A DNA stretch of 64,000 nt from Galaxea fascicularis (lineage: Eukaryota; Cnidaria; Anthozoa; Scleractinia; Euphylliidae): positions 4,789,538 to 4,853,537 of the forward strand of contig OX419347.1 of assembly GCA_948470475.1 (NCBI GenBank), written 5' to 3'. Positions within the stretch are counted from its first letter, which is position 1. Every line of letters begins with the position of its first letter. Below the pieces are notes generated by a model that saw nothing but the letters and a program-made list of their open reading frames with translations, did no database searches and had not been told where the DNA came from. A program made the position numbers and the translations under genes. This document shows, piece after piece, positions 12,201 to 26,300 of the stretch.

Positions 12201-15200
12201 TGGTGGGCTTTCACCTTTCCCCCAAACGTTTTTGTTTTAGAACTCTGATTTTCCTGAAATGCTGTATATAGGAAAAAAACTATTCAAGATTTCAATTTGT
12301 CATTGAAACAGTGCATGGAAAAGCCACTGCTAGATTTCTCAGCTGTATTTCCTTCAACATTGCTGTGCTTAAATGATGATTATTTTTGTTGCAGCACATC
12401 AGCTATGTCCCTTCTGTATGAGTGCATTAACACGGTAGTGTCAGGTAAAAGTTGCCATCTCCACTGAAGGACAGTTGCACATAAAGTAGCTGTTCCATGT
12501 GTGTGATAAAAATGTGTTGAGAACAGCTTTTTTGCTGCACATTTTTTGCACTAGTTTGTGTATAACATTTCCATGAACTAATGCAAGAAATGTGGTGCAA
12601 TAAGGCTGTATTCCGACATATATTATCTGGTAGAGGCTTCATGTGTTCAGCAGCATGGTTAAGATCTGTGTGAAATTATTAATTTTGAGTTGTATCAGCT
12701 CAAACCTGAGATACTTCAACCACAAATCTAGAGTAACTTGTGAAGCATAATGTCTGTAATAATGTAAAATACTTGTATTGGTATTGCTAGTCTATCACAG
12801 TGTTTTATATTCCCAGGAGTACATGTATTTTGTATTCCTCAAAGAGCAACAATATGGAGCCAAGTCTCTTGCCTGATGGTTCAATATATTTTTTTTCTTT
12901 GTTAATTGATTTTATTTGCAAAAGTCCAATGAAATCAACTGAAGAATGATCGTCGCAGTTGTAATGGCAAACCCGTGACCTCGTGATTCTGGTGCGATGC
13001 TCTACCAACCGAACTATGAAGCCACTGACCTTGGGAGCAGGTCAATTTTGGGTTATGATTTCTTTCATATGCATTTACTCACTTAAAAGTCCAATGATTA
13101 TGCTGACTACTGCCTTACCACACCTCCAGCTTTATATATGTTTTAGAGTTTTACACCTTTTTTGGACTTAAAATGTCTTTTTTTTTTTCATTGTCTCAGG
13201 CTTGCCTTATCACACAGCTTCCATTCAGGTAGGTTACGAGCAATTACAAATTGCACGATGATTGTTTGGAACTGCTAAACAATAAATTAAATGTCTGAGT
13301 AAACCAGATGTAAGAGGAGTAACGGTTTTTATAATGTTGCTTTGTGGTTTTCCCCTTCAGCTTTGCGTAACTAAGCTGCGGATTTTGATTGAGGACTCTG
13401 ACCAGAACTGTAAGTGTTTTCTGTTTAAATACTTTGTGCAGTACATTGTGATAATACTACATGTAGTTATGCAGTGCTTTTGAGTGGTATACCATGGAAT
13501 ATCCCACGTGTCACTTGTAGTTTCTTTGTGTACACACAAGCCTTTGGGTGAGTGTGTATGCGAAGAAACTACGAATGATAAGTGGGATATTCCATGGTAT
13601 ACCACGAGAAAGCCTTGCATAACTATTTTATACCATGTCATAGAAACTACATACCTGAGCCTTGCATAGTCAGTGTGGTGCATGATGGGAAGGTTGGGTG
13701 TGATACTGTTGAATTCCACTGTTTGATGGTAAGGTTCCTGAAGTGGAATACCGACGAAGATACAGTGGCTTTCCTACATTCTGATTGGCTGTATTTTCTA
13801 TGGCATGGTATAAAATACAAAACAATGGAATTCAATTTTAGTTTGCGCATTGTTATTTTTTATTCCCAGATAAGGGAAGATGCAAGGCACAAGAGTACCC
13901 AATATCTGATACTTGAAACATGCTTCCTTTATTTCAATTTATTTTATTTCCTATCAGTTGGTTCTCATACACTGTTTCAGTGGTTACACATTACTATTAA
14001 ATTTTTCCTTTCTTGTGTTTTCTTTTTTAGTAAAATATCTTGGTTTGCTTGCCATGTCCAAGATCCTGACTGTAAATCCAAAAGTTGTACAAGCACACAA
14101 GTAAGTGATCTGTAACTGATTGAAAACCTTTTAAGCAGTGTCTGCTTTAAATTTGTTGGTTATCAATATTCTTCAGACATCACCTTAAAAATGGTTCGAT
14201 ATGAGTGCACTGAACTCCAGATGTGTCTTGTGGTATAAGTTTGGCAAATCTGTTCAGTCATCAGGGCACTCCACCTTTGGTGATCATTTTGTATATTCTC
14301 AATAATTTTATGCTTAATCAAGTAGTAACAAAGCAAGGAGAAATTATGTGCTGGTCCCTGTTAGGGTGAAGGGTAAACTACCCATACACTGTACCTCTTC
14401 AGGATCACTTACATGTATCCATATTTTACCCATGTACTGCCGTCCTCAGTGTCTAATACAGAGCACGCCATTGTGGAAATGGTACAAAAATTTACAACAA
14501 TTGATGTTCCCTTCAATTCTGTTGTCTGGCTCATTTGGGTGCACTTAGAAGCCTTGCATTACACAGCCCTTTTGTATATGTACAATGTTCACCAAAAAGA
14601 AAAACAGTTCAATGAAAGAAGCATCAGAGTAGTGAGTGAGACTGGAAACAAGAAACACCAGAGAGCGGCTTTCATGAATTAAAATCTGCTCTGATCCACT
14701 AAAACTTCATAGAAGTTCCAACCCCCCCCCCCCCCCATATGATCACTGAAACTTGATACATGTGCCCCCCTCCCCTCCTATAAAAGGAAATGTCTCGATC
14801 AGACCCTACACCTCTATTTCTGGAACTACCCATCCATGTGTGCGTGGATACTGTATCTTGATATGTTCAACCCTCAGCCTCTCTCAGCTAAACCTCACCT
14901 TTCACTACTGGTGTTACGTTTTTCAGGGACATTGTTCTTCAGTGTTTAGATGACAAGGATGAATCCATAAGGCTCAGAGCACTGGACCTTATTGATGGAA
15001 TGGTTAGTAGTTGGTCATCTTTGTCACCAAATTTGCATATTCCACTTAAGATAGGAATTTGATGTGTCGGGGCTGGGCTCTAGCAGTAGTCAGTCGCCCT
15101 TGGCAACTTACTTTTCCTTTCAACAACAAGGAAATAGTTGTTTTTGCAACAAACTTGTATGCTGAGCACGCAGGATTTCACAGGGTTAGAGATTTTGGAG

Positions 15201-18200
15201 CCCAACTACTTTTCTTAGAGCACAGCATTGTGTGTGTTGAAATTTCTTGCTCAAAAATGATCTTGATGAAAGCTGTACAGCTGTAGCTATTTCATCATGG
15301 AATAAACTACAACTAGATTACACTGAATTTGCATTAGAAATACTCAAAGATCACATTGAAAATTGTTATAAAAATATTATTTGACCTTATAAGTACGGTT
15401 ATTAGTTGACCTTCATCTTAAATAGGCTGATGGTAGGTTTGTGAACAGTAGCAATATTCCAGTAGATTATAAAAGGTAAATGTAGCTTGGAGACAAGCTA
15501 CTGTTTGTAAAGCTTTCAAAGTGTTAAGAAATGTTTCTCTTCCAGGTTTCAAAAAAGAACATAATGGACATTATCAAGAAATTGATGGTGCATATAGACA
15601 AGGCTGACAGTCAATGTAAGGGTTTTTCCAGTTTATAATTTATGATTAATGATTTTTTTAGGATTTTTTTTAATCATCCTGAGGTTGGGCTGATGAATAC
15701 TATACTCTGATACTATAAAAAAAATGTGGTTCTGAGTTATCAATCAATTTGTCTTGAAGAAGCTGAAACATTGTATTGTATTATATATACAAGTAAATTA
15801 TACACAGTAGTATTTGTTGGTGATAAATTGGTTGCATGGAAGATTTTCTGTTTTGCTCAACTGTTTTTAAGCTCTGCTATTTAATTTGTCCTTTATTAAT
15901 TATGAATTAGCACAGTCAATAATACAACTTTCTAACTTTATTTTTTGCTTGTTTTGTCAACAGCATACTGTGATGAGCTCATTTCCAAAATTATACAAAT
16001 TTGTAGCATGAATGACTATCACTATGTCACAAATTTTGAATGGTATGAAGAGAGTACATAAGTTTAAACAGCATAATTTTTATTAAGTGCTTTTTAATAA
16101 AGACTGTTGTTTATTTACTTATTATTTTATTTATGTCTTTCATTCTTTGAAGCTTGAAGGATTATCCAAAGCTAATTTGAGCAAGGTTTAATGTTTTATT
16201 CATTTTTTATTGGCCAAGTCTGGTAACATCTGGATATTTGAATACTCATTAATGGCAATACCAAATAGTGTTATTATTGTATAAGCAAGCAGAAGTTAAT
16301 TAAAGATGTTCCAGAAGGTGGGATGTTTAGGGAAGTTGGTGTCTGAGGTCACATGACTATGTTTTCTGTTCTGCAATGCTGTACATGTGTGTGAAACAGT
16401 TTTGTTTATATTTTCTTGTTTTATGCATTTTTGTATTTCTAGGTATATTGATGTCCTGATCCAGTTGACAAAAGTTGAGGGATCCAGGCATGGTAAACTG
16501 TTGGCTTCGCAAATGATGGACGTTACTATCAGGGTCAAAGCCATCCGACCTTATGCTGTGCAGTGCTTGGTGAGTCAGCCGACAGGTTGCATAACTATGT
16601 TTCTGGAAACTCTCAAAAGCATTTTTGGCCCCAAAAAACATTTTAAGGGCACTAGGTTCATTACTAGGATTTGAGTTCTGACACTTCTAATAATCTGTTA
16701 CGGAAGGTGACTTAAAAATTATTGAGAAATCAATTTGGCTAGTTTGCCTTAAAAGCTAGTAAGTCAAATCAATTGAAAACTGAAAGTTAAACTACAATAT
16801 ACAAACTAAGAGCTCTAAGTATATGCATGCTGGGTGTAAATTACATTGTGATATTAAACTTATTGTAGGTTACAAAAATCTGAATGTAATGAAATCCTGT
16901 AAATGCTGGCTTCTGCATGCTTGGCTGTTTCCTTATAAAAAGTTTCCTAGAAGGTCACCTCATTTTTGACTGTGTACTTTGAGTCAGGAATAATGTTATT
17001 TGGTTTGGTTGTTTCAGTCCTTACTTCTGGACAATAGTGACTTGTTGTCAGGACAAATGGAGAAGAACAGAGTTTGTGAAGTTCTTTATGCCGCTGCTTG
17101 GATCTCAGGAGAATTTTCAGAGTAAGCTTGCATGCATTGACTTGTTGTTCAGTTTTCAGAAAATAATTGTTTTATGACTTTTATGACTTTTTCACCAGGT
17201 ATTTACCAGATATCAATGCAACACTCGAAGCCATGCTGCAACCTAAAGTAACCTCTTTGCCAGGCCACATTCAGGCTGTTTATGTCCAGAACATTGCCAA
17301 GTTGTATGCCAAGATATTGGCCAGTGAAGAGGAGGTATGTTTGTTATGAAGCCCATGCACTGTAACTCAAAGTCCACTCCTGGGAGTCCTTCAACTTCAA
17401 ACAGAGACCAGCTTCTCAATTCTCCTTAAAATTTTACCTCTTGATCAAATGTCCAAGTCATGAGAATAATGAAAATGATCACTGTAAATAAAATATCTTG
17501 ATGACAGATGTTGATGCAAGTTCTCTTTACTTGCACCATAAGAAATATATGGAGGACAGTGAGGAGAGTAAATTATTATGACAGTGTTGTAATCAGGGCC
17601 TAACGTGTTATCCTCTAGTCTGTATAGCCCATGTGTCATCTTCTCTCTCCTCCTTTAACATTGACATAAAGATGTATCAAGGTCAGGGCTGTCACTAATA
17701 GGTGGGATATACAAAAAATAGCTGGGGATTCAAGTTGCTGTAGTGAAGTCAACATGCTGATTTTATATCAAAGTAGCCTGGGTAATATGTACCTTAAAAC
17801 ACGAGGGTAAAATCCCTGGCTCCGAGCCCTTAATGACAGCACTGGAAGGTTAAAAGGATATTGGAAAGTTGTCAAAAACAGAATGGAGTTACATTTTCAA
17901 CAAGCAAGAAGCACTCTCTAAGGGATGGTGATTGGCCTTTCCAAAAATAAGGGTCTCACAAAATTTGTGACTGTGCACAGGATTTCATGCACTAATGCTT
18001 TACCGTTAAACGGGTAAATATAAACGGTTAGTAAATGGGTAATTTGAGTGTTTAAATGATGTCCATATCCATTTAAACGGTTAGCCAAGAGCATTAAATG
18101 GTAGAGCAAAGTCCAAAAACAGATCCACTGAACAGATTGAAGAAAAAATAAACGGGTGCCTTAAAACGTTAAATGGTTGAACAAAATCTGTAAATGGATA

Positions 18201-20385
18201 GCTGAAAATGGTAAACGGTTTGATGAAGAAAGCTTTTAATGGACAGCAAAATAAATGAATAGTAAGCCTTGCCATAGCTGCATTCCGTAGTCTTTCCCAC
18301 TGTCGTGTAATATTTTTGTGTGTATGGTCGTAAACTTAAACTGGCTTTACGTGCGTAAATAAAATAGTTGCGGCACATAGATATATATTTTGGCAACTAC
18401 TACAATTTGCAGCCTGTCCACTTAGAATAGAAACGATGTTTGAAATTCGTGTCACTGTTAAAGTGGTACCCCACTCAACTTTTATGTTTACGCGTGATGC
18501 AATGCGAGGTAAAAATATCTGGTGTTCCTGTCTTGATCTGTTCATTATTTGTATCAAACGAAAACATAATCTCACTTTGAGTGAAAACGTGAAAAACAAA
18601 CTGATTTGTAGCCAAATGTCATTTGTCTCAATGTTTTGTACAAAACTGTTGCAGGGTATCAATTTGTTTAGCAAAGTTAAATATGCTTTCTCTCAAAGAC
18701 TAGAATCTACAATTTTCCACACCTACTCAGAGCTGTCACTAATTTTGAAGTAGGTGGGATAGACAAAAAATAGAGATTCGAGTTGCTGTAGTGAAGTCAA
18801 CGTGCTGGTTTTATATCAAAGTAGCCAGGGACATACCTCGTAAAACGAGGGGAAAATCCTTGGGCCCCGGTCCTTAATGACAGCCCTGCCTACTGAACCT
18901 ACAGTCTAACCCTGACCCTCTTCTTTGTTTTCAAGGAAGAGGATCCTGACAATAAATCAATTGGTGAGATGCTTGTCGAGAGGTTAACTGTGTTTCTTCA
19001 AAGTGCAGACCTGGAGGTACAGGAAAGGGTGAGTGATAGATGTCAATCATTGGTTAATCATTTAAAAGTTAGATGTCATTGTACATTAGCTTCAAAGGGA
19101 AACTTTCATTATTTTGTTCTACAGCATATTTTTCTTTCGGTTAAATGAGTAGTCTGGTTTATTTTGAACTTTTGGTTTCCTGACAGTAAGTAAATATTTT
19201 GATCATCTATTTTGAAAGTATTGTGCCATGCATTAATTCTTACTTTTGTATTTGCTTCACTGCAGGCAAGCTGTGTTTTACAGCTCATCAAACATGTTCT
19301 CAAATTAAAAGGAAAAGGTACAGTAATAATTTCCTTTCATGCTCAACATTTCACCATTCAGTCCAGACGTTACAGAGTAGAGTAGTGTTATCATCAATAT
19401 GAAGACATCATCCCGGTGTACTGTTGTATTTGTTTTTTGGTGTAAAAATTTTTGAGCCAGTTTAATGATTTTTTTTATTTTCCTTTGTATCAGGTTCAAT
19501 ACCATTATCTCAAAAAAAAAAAAAAGGAAAATAAAATTCAAACTGATTAAAAAAATTTTGAACCAGGCAAAAATTAAACCACATTATTATATCTCTCAGT
19601 TAGTAGGCACGCTCAGAGATATAATAAATATTTTACCAACCTCGTTTTCTCGTTCCGTACTGGAAGTTACGGATCCTCGTTTTTCCCATTGATTTATCGC
19701 CCGCGCGCTTTGCGCTTGGGCCATAAGTGAACGGAGAAAAAACTCGGTTCTTAACTTACAGTACGGACCTCGAACTCAGTTAGTAAGAGGTATGCATGTC
19801 CACTCCACAACTTTTGCTGAGATGAAGAGCTGACTAGTCAACTAGCTGGCCTGTGCTAAGAGAGCTTTGGGTTCACACAAAGATAGATGTCATTGTGGTA
19901 TTTCAAAAAAACCTTTGTTGTTGATTCTGTGGTTTGTCAAGCATTGACCCTAAGTGTGATCGGCATCAATTTTCTCCTTGTAATTAATATCTTCACTTTA
20001 AACAGAGTGGTCACGAGAATTAAGGACATGATCACACAAGATGAATTTGCTTGATATTTTAACAATTTCTCCCTACTACTTCGAGTACTTCTGTAGGAAA
20101 TGTGAAGGGGAAACAAATGAGAATTTAAATGTTGATCTCAGAGTTAAAGGGTTAAGCATGCACAGGGCATAAGAATACAGGTCGAGTTTGTTATACAAAT
20201 TCTCCCTACATGTAACATAAGAAATATGTGAAAACTGTAAGGAGAAAACACATTTTGATATTGGGAATTAAAGGGTTAATGTGTTTATCAGGTGTTCATT
20301 GCTTGGAGGAGGTGTCATCACTGTTTCGCGGTGAACTGAACCCAGTAGCAGCTAAAGCACAGAAGAAAGTACAAGTTCCTGAAGG
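3273..20385 (+). CDS. AP3D1: AP3D1 exons 1-22: adaptin trunk (about residues 1-600)
   Basis: Exons: 3273-3332, 4172-4267, 6007-6087, 7251-7331, 7490-7597, 8875-8940, 9686-9749, 10498-10637, 11763-11836, 12395-12444, 13200-13228, 13361-13409, 14031-14100, 14927-15002, 15546-15615, 15964-16042, 16443-16569, 17018-17121, 17199-17334, 18936-19028, 19266-19317, 20292-20385. They encode the HEAT-repeat-like adaptin N domain that forms the core of the complex with the beta-3, mu-3 and sigma-3 subunits. Diagnostic strings include LQMLGYDISWAAFNIIE, CFVTPDLARDLAND, NPKNYLSLAPLFFKLMTSS, LPGHIQAVYVQN and SADLEVQER, nearly identical to vertebrate AP3D1. The segment ends in RGELNPVAAKAQKKVQVPEG, the conserved trunk-hinge junction. 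Exon 11 is only 29 bp and corresponds to a short variable loop in the human protein. Confidence 0.96.
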
Positions 20386-23300
20386 GTAAGATTTGATGTA
20401 TCAGTTGTTTTGTATATGCTGATGTTTGATCTCACCAGCAGTTGAATTCTAAAACTTTGTTGCTATTATTTTTACCTTGAGAGTTTGTAAGGGATACTGT
20501 AGCTTTAAGCTTAGCCTGCATAGTAGACGTTCATTTAGCGGAGCGCGAAGCGCGAGGCGAGAGGGAGTTATTTTTATCTTTCTTTCACGTCGCGCTCCGT
20601 GCTTGTGTCTCGCGCTTCGCGCTCGGCTAAACAAACTCCTGTTATGCAGGTTACCTTAGGCTTATAAAATTTCACAGCCCGTCAGCACGCTTGACTATAC
20701 CCTTTGTAAAATTTCCTTAGGTTCTGGAAAAAACACATACACTCATTGTAGTGCCTTCATACTTAGCACCTACCGTAAAATTCCGAAAGTAACGGGGGAC
20801 TTAGCAGACAAGAGGGGCCGCTATTTTCGAGTGGCCATTACTTTCGGGTAGCCGTTACTTTCGAGATGGTTAAAAAACGTTTTTATTATATGGCAATGAT
20901 AGTACGTAGGGGTTTCGTTAAGTTCTTGTGGAGGAGGTCGGTGGGGATTTTCAGCCGGGTATTTTTAGTTACAGAGGTTATGAATTTTCGATAAACCATG
21001 CATAAGAATTTTGAACAGGAACATTTAGATGAGGTTCAAGGCAATCAGTCATCCGCTTGCGCGACAGCTTCAGCCGCTTGAAGCACCAGAACCTTTTGGG
21101 GAAGTTTTGTTTCATACTGTCAACATCGGTGATGTCGTCTTTCACTGACTTTAATGGACGCCATCTTTGTGTCGATTAACACTTATTGATAACGTGTTGT
21201 CTTGTTAATTGTTTATGTAGCCTTGATCTTGATAAGTGGATCAATGACCCACCATCAGAAAGCTCAGAAGAGGAGCCGGAAATGGATACAATCTTTCAAA
21301 CTGAAAATGAACACAAGTAGGAATTTAGAAATATATTGTATATTGTGTGCTTTCAGAAAATTTTGATCCCCCCCTCCCCACCCCCCGACGCTGTAATCGA
21401 GCTCGCGGGGGAATTAGATGGAAGGTTTTTGGGTTTGCCAACCCTACCACTCCGGAAATTTCAATTTAGCTGCATTCTATTGCTTTTGCTACTACCCCCT
21501 CCCCCCTTGGAATTTCCATTGGCCATCCGTTGGGGGGGAGGGTGTGTGTGGATATTTTCCGGAACTGCATATTAATGAATTCTTTTAACTTGGAAAATGC
21601 AATAGCCATTTCCGAGCTTTAGTTGCAAGGTTAGATTCTTTTCTTCCCTCGTTCGCCACACTGATTTCCATACATTTTCTGTGGTAATGATGATCAGAAT
21701 TTGTTACTGAAACAATCAAGACCTTTGTTACTTGTTTGTCAATTCCTTGTTTTCTTCTCACAACCTTTGTTGATCGAGCAGTGTTCTTAGAAGGACAAAT
21801 TTACCATTGGTCACGCTTAGATGTTAAAGGGAAAAAGACCAATTCACGGAAAACCCTTTAATTCTGGCTTGCACGTTGTTTGCACTATTTTTGTAACAGT
21901 AACATGGTCACTAACACTGTTAATTCCAATTTTCAGAAGTCTACAACAGAAATATGAATCAGAGGATGAAGAGGAATTGGAAAGGGTTTGTTTATTTCCT
22001 AAAATGCACGACTTTTAAGTGGTTTTCAATTGAGTGTCGAAAAACCAGAACCGAAGCAATTACTCTAACCAATCACAAGAGAGAAAGACAGTTCAGTGAA
22101 CCAATCAAAATTTGAGGTAATTACATGCAGCCGCCGCCAAGCGCGGGAAAACGCGCGCGTGCGACTCGTGATTGGTTTTGGTTTTGCTTCTCATTGGCTG
22201 AGAAAGTGGCGCGAGTTTTGTCAATTCGCGTGTCAATTACCTGGGCATTAATGGCTTTCCCTACTGTTTGTAAGACTTTTGGAACATACTACTGACGTTT
22301 TCACTCGCCCGATTACTCCCTTAATCACAAAAATTACAATTTCTCGATTGTGATTGGTTTAAAAAACTCCTATTTTCCACTAAGTCACTTGCCAAGCTGT
22401 TATTGAACAGTTTGTTATCGGACAGTTCAATAAGCCAATCACATTCAAAGTAGTATTTTAAATCAACTAATCACAACCTACCCTTCCTTTGTCAGTCTTT
22501 TAATGCAAAATTTTCCTTTTATAACTTGGCTCTTCTTTTCTTGAAAATTGTAATTTTATGATTAATTGGTAATAAGACTTCGTCTCTTCCAATAAACAAA
22601 TCGGACTCCCGCTGCGCGGTCGTTCGATTTTGTTATCACTCGTATGATAACAGACCGAATAGGCCATTTCCGAGTTCATGTCTGCCTCCTCTTCAAAGCG
22701 AGTCTAAGTGCGAAGTTTTTGTGATGGTAATTAGTTCTACTTTACATATGAATGAAAACTAATTTTCATAACAAAAACTTCGCACTTAGACTCACTTTGA
22801 AGAGGAGGCAGACATGAACTCGGAAATGGCCTATTGGACTCCACTCAGTCCTATTACCATTACGAATTGTACTCCACTCGGTCTAATCACTATTACAAAA
22901 AGGCGCGCGGAGAACCAATCAGAATCGAGAATTCTGTTATAGATACGATTGTAAATGTGAGTGGTTATTATGGACTGTCTTAGGGTGTTTTCTTGTTTCA
23001 GAAACGAGAACAGAGGAAACAAGATCAGCTGAGTAATCCACATTATCTGAAGGTGTCGGCTAAAGATGATGCTAAGGTAGTTATGATTGACTCTTAAACC
23101 CTGAGATCAAAATTTAAGTTCTCATCTGTTACCCCTACACATTTCCTATTGAAGTAGTAGAAAGAAATTGTTAAATTATCAAGCAAATTCATCTTGTATG
23201 ATCCTGTCCTTAATTCTCGTGACCACTCTGTTTTTAACGCGTTGATTTTTCAAGGAGAAATTTGATGCTGATCACTCTTCAGGCTTAAAGGGTTAACAAC

Positions 23301-26300
23301 TTCATGAATTTGTTTATTTTGTTGCTGACAGTAGACCTTTCCACGGTTTTTGACGCCATTTTGACTGGTTGGCAAACACAGCTAAAATTAGAATGTGTGG
23401 GATTTTGGCCGACTTTGAACTGCTACAACACCGCTACAAAGAGGCGGGTTTCCAACATTTGCCACTATTTAAATAGTTTTATTGATATTTATCCAACAGA
23501 AAAGGTACGACGTCTGTAAATTGGAATTATAAATCTTCTCACGTGGCTTCTTATGTAGCGACAGTTTGCGTACTTGTAATTCGTTTACGGTCGTTGTAGC
23601 CTGAATCTATTATTTTAACTCCATTAAAATAATCTCAGTACAAATGTTTTTTGAAAGACGTTTTCGCTGTGGAAAGCTGCCTCTTTGTATTGGCGATACA
23701 GCGGTTTTAAGTCCGCCAAAATCCCATACATTGTAATTTTAGCCGTATCTCCCTACCCCACTCAAGACGGCGTCAGAAACCGTAGAAAGGTCTATTTTAC
23801 GAGCTTTGGTTTGTTCGTTAGCAAAGCACAGTCAAGTCAAGCCAAACCAGCCGTGGCAAAACTAGACTAAATTTGACACCCCATGGTTTAGTAACAGGGG
23901 AAAATTGCTATGAAAAGAGCTTTGGCCATCATCTACGGGAAAGATGACATAAAATTTGAAGCGATTGTTGCAGTGCTTTTGTCGCGACATAAGATTTGTA
24001 AAACATTTAGGAATGAACATTAGCGGTAGTAAAACCGAACGACGTTAAATTCGCTTCATCAATAGGCCATACTCGTTTTCTCGGTATTGAACTGGATCTA
24101 GCACGAAGTGGAGGCTCTCGTGGGGGAATCTTTTCATACGTAAATGTATTCCCCCGCAAGAGCCTCCACTTCATGCTAGATGCAGTTCAATACCGAGAAT
24201 GCGACTATGGCCTATTATATCATATTAAAACATATCGTTAACGATGTGCCCTCCTGAATGTCCGACATAGGCAAAGAAGAAAGAAGTAATGGTTGATGAC
24301 ATTCCTGTGGCAAACCTGGATTTACCTGTCTCACTGAAGGTCTCGAGAAGTAAGTACTAAAAACATAAACTTACAAATTCTCTGGAAATTCGCAGCTATG
24401 AGTCAAAGCCTTTTACTGGAGGAAAAAAAACGAAACAAGTTTTAGTACTTTATGGATTCCCTGAAATGGCTAGGCTTGTAGCCGGGCAATTATATTCATC
24501 AGCTCTCTTCTTGTACGCATTTGATGGAAAATTGAACGCTTTTCTCTTTAACAAAGGCTAGCTTAGGCTGTGGCTTAAGACAGTTAACTGACCATTACAT
24601 GTGTCATTTCGCGTGTATAAAGGGTGTTCGCTCACGTGACCAGCGGCTATATTGGATTTTTGAAACAAAAGGAATATTTTGCATAAAAATAGAGTTCAAT
24701 TCCCGGAAGACTAGTTTACGCCTCCAACATGGTCGCCGTTCCTTTGTTTTGCTCCCCCAAAATGGCTGCCGTGACGTCATGTGAACACACTCTATAGCCG
24801 TTCTGTTAGTCCCTGTTATACATCCTCTTGTTATTGTTTTCAGACTAGATTTAACAGTTAGCAGACTGACTTTCCCTGAAAGCGCAGTCTTGTTAAACGT
24901 TTTTTAAATGACTGGCCCTCAGTGCCTGATGACATCTGACATGCATTTAAGAAGAAAATGGAGGGTGGAAGCATCGCATTTTGATTGGTTTAGAGGAGTT
25001 TAGGGACCGATCATTTCTTGGGGGGTGGGGCGAGGGAATCGGTTGGATTTGGGGAGCGTCATTTGCAAATTGCACGCCTCCCCCCTCCCCCCAGCTTACA
25101 AGTTTAGTCATATAACGCCCCAGCTATTTTCCACTTTTGTATCTCAGAATTTCGCTCGCCCCTCCCCCCCCCCCCCCCCTCTTCCTACCCCTTTTTCTTT
25201 GATTTTCTTTTGGGAAGCCCCGCCTCAAAAGCCTTTTTTTTTTTTGGCGTGTCCCCCATCCCATACAAAATGAACGGTCCCCTGTGATTAAGATATGGAC
25301 TCGAACGACGTCATGAGTTGAATACATGTGGGATTCCATTTGTCAGTCCGTGTGTGCTTTGAAAACGCACAGAGGACGTCAAAACGAGGTAAGAACATCA
25401 GTCACATGTTCTTACCAGATTTTGACGTCATCCGTGCGTTTTCAAAGTACACACGCACTGACAGATACAAACAGGTTCGTCCGTGGAGCTCTAGGAGTCA
25501 ATTGCTACGTTTGCTTTGCGACTTTGACTTTTACTGACATTAAACTGATTTTTAGGTGTAGCTCTTGACAAGAAGTACTTGACCAAGAAAACAAAGAAGA
25601 GAAGGAAGAAAGGTTGGAATTTCCGCGGATTTCCTAAGTTTGAATTTATCTTTGTTCCTTTTATGTGGCACTATCTCTACTGCTATACCTATCTGTTTCA
25701 TACAGAGGTTAATTGATATTCCAAATTTTACTTTTCGTTTTCAGGTCGTAAAGGGAGCAGAGCAAACGAGGAAGAGCCTGATCTGGGAATCTCATACGAG
25801 GTTCTTCCGACTGGAGCAGGGGAATTGCCAGAGGTAAGAAATATGTATCCTTGTGGCCAAGTCTTGGTACTTAAAGCGGTTTTCCAGTGAGTGTCGCATT
25901 TGCTTGGATTTTGCACTGCTTCCCCCCCCCCCCCCCCCTTCCTACCCCAAATAAAATCAGCGTTCCCCTATAAAGTTGTGTTATATGGGGATCAAAGAAT
26001 ACCACCAGAACAAACGCCATTTTAATTGCTTTAAAGGGAGCTGAGGAATCAGATCATGAAAACGAGAAAGAGGACGTTGACGTCTCCTTAGTTGATCCAC
26101 ACAGACTGCTGAACGTTGACCTAAGCAAGTACGTTGTTTTTATTTTACTTCTTATTTTAACAGGGCCGGGGATAGGGATGTCCGGGCTGGTAGACTGCGG
26201 GGGATCCCCCTCCCCGCTCCTTTCCCCACCACCCTCCCTCCACGGTATTTCGAATTGGATTCCTTTTTACTTCGATAGAAAAACAAACATTAGAGACAGC

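Noticed and set aside
13582..14115. 177-codon plus-strand open frame, the longest in the window
   Set aside because: It starts in a foldback element and runs through intron 12 into exon 13 in a different frame from AP3D1 (exon 13 is read as KYLGLLAMSKIL in another frame). No homology.
18001..18255. Telomere-like or CRISPR-like array (TAAACGGTTAG motifs)
   Set aside because: Motifs are irregularly spaced and degenerate and lie in a eukaryotic intron; there is neither a strict repeat-spacer pattern nor a telomeric unit.
25160..25180. Homopolymer C tracts (also near 14725, 25921 and 55701)
   Set aside because: Low-complexity sequence prone to sequencing error; no element boundary or function can be assigned.
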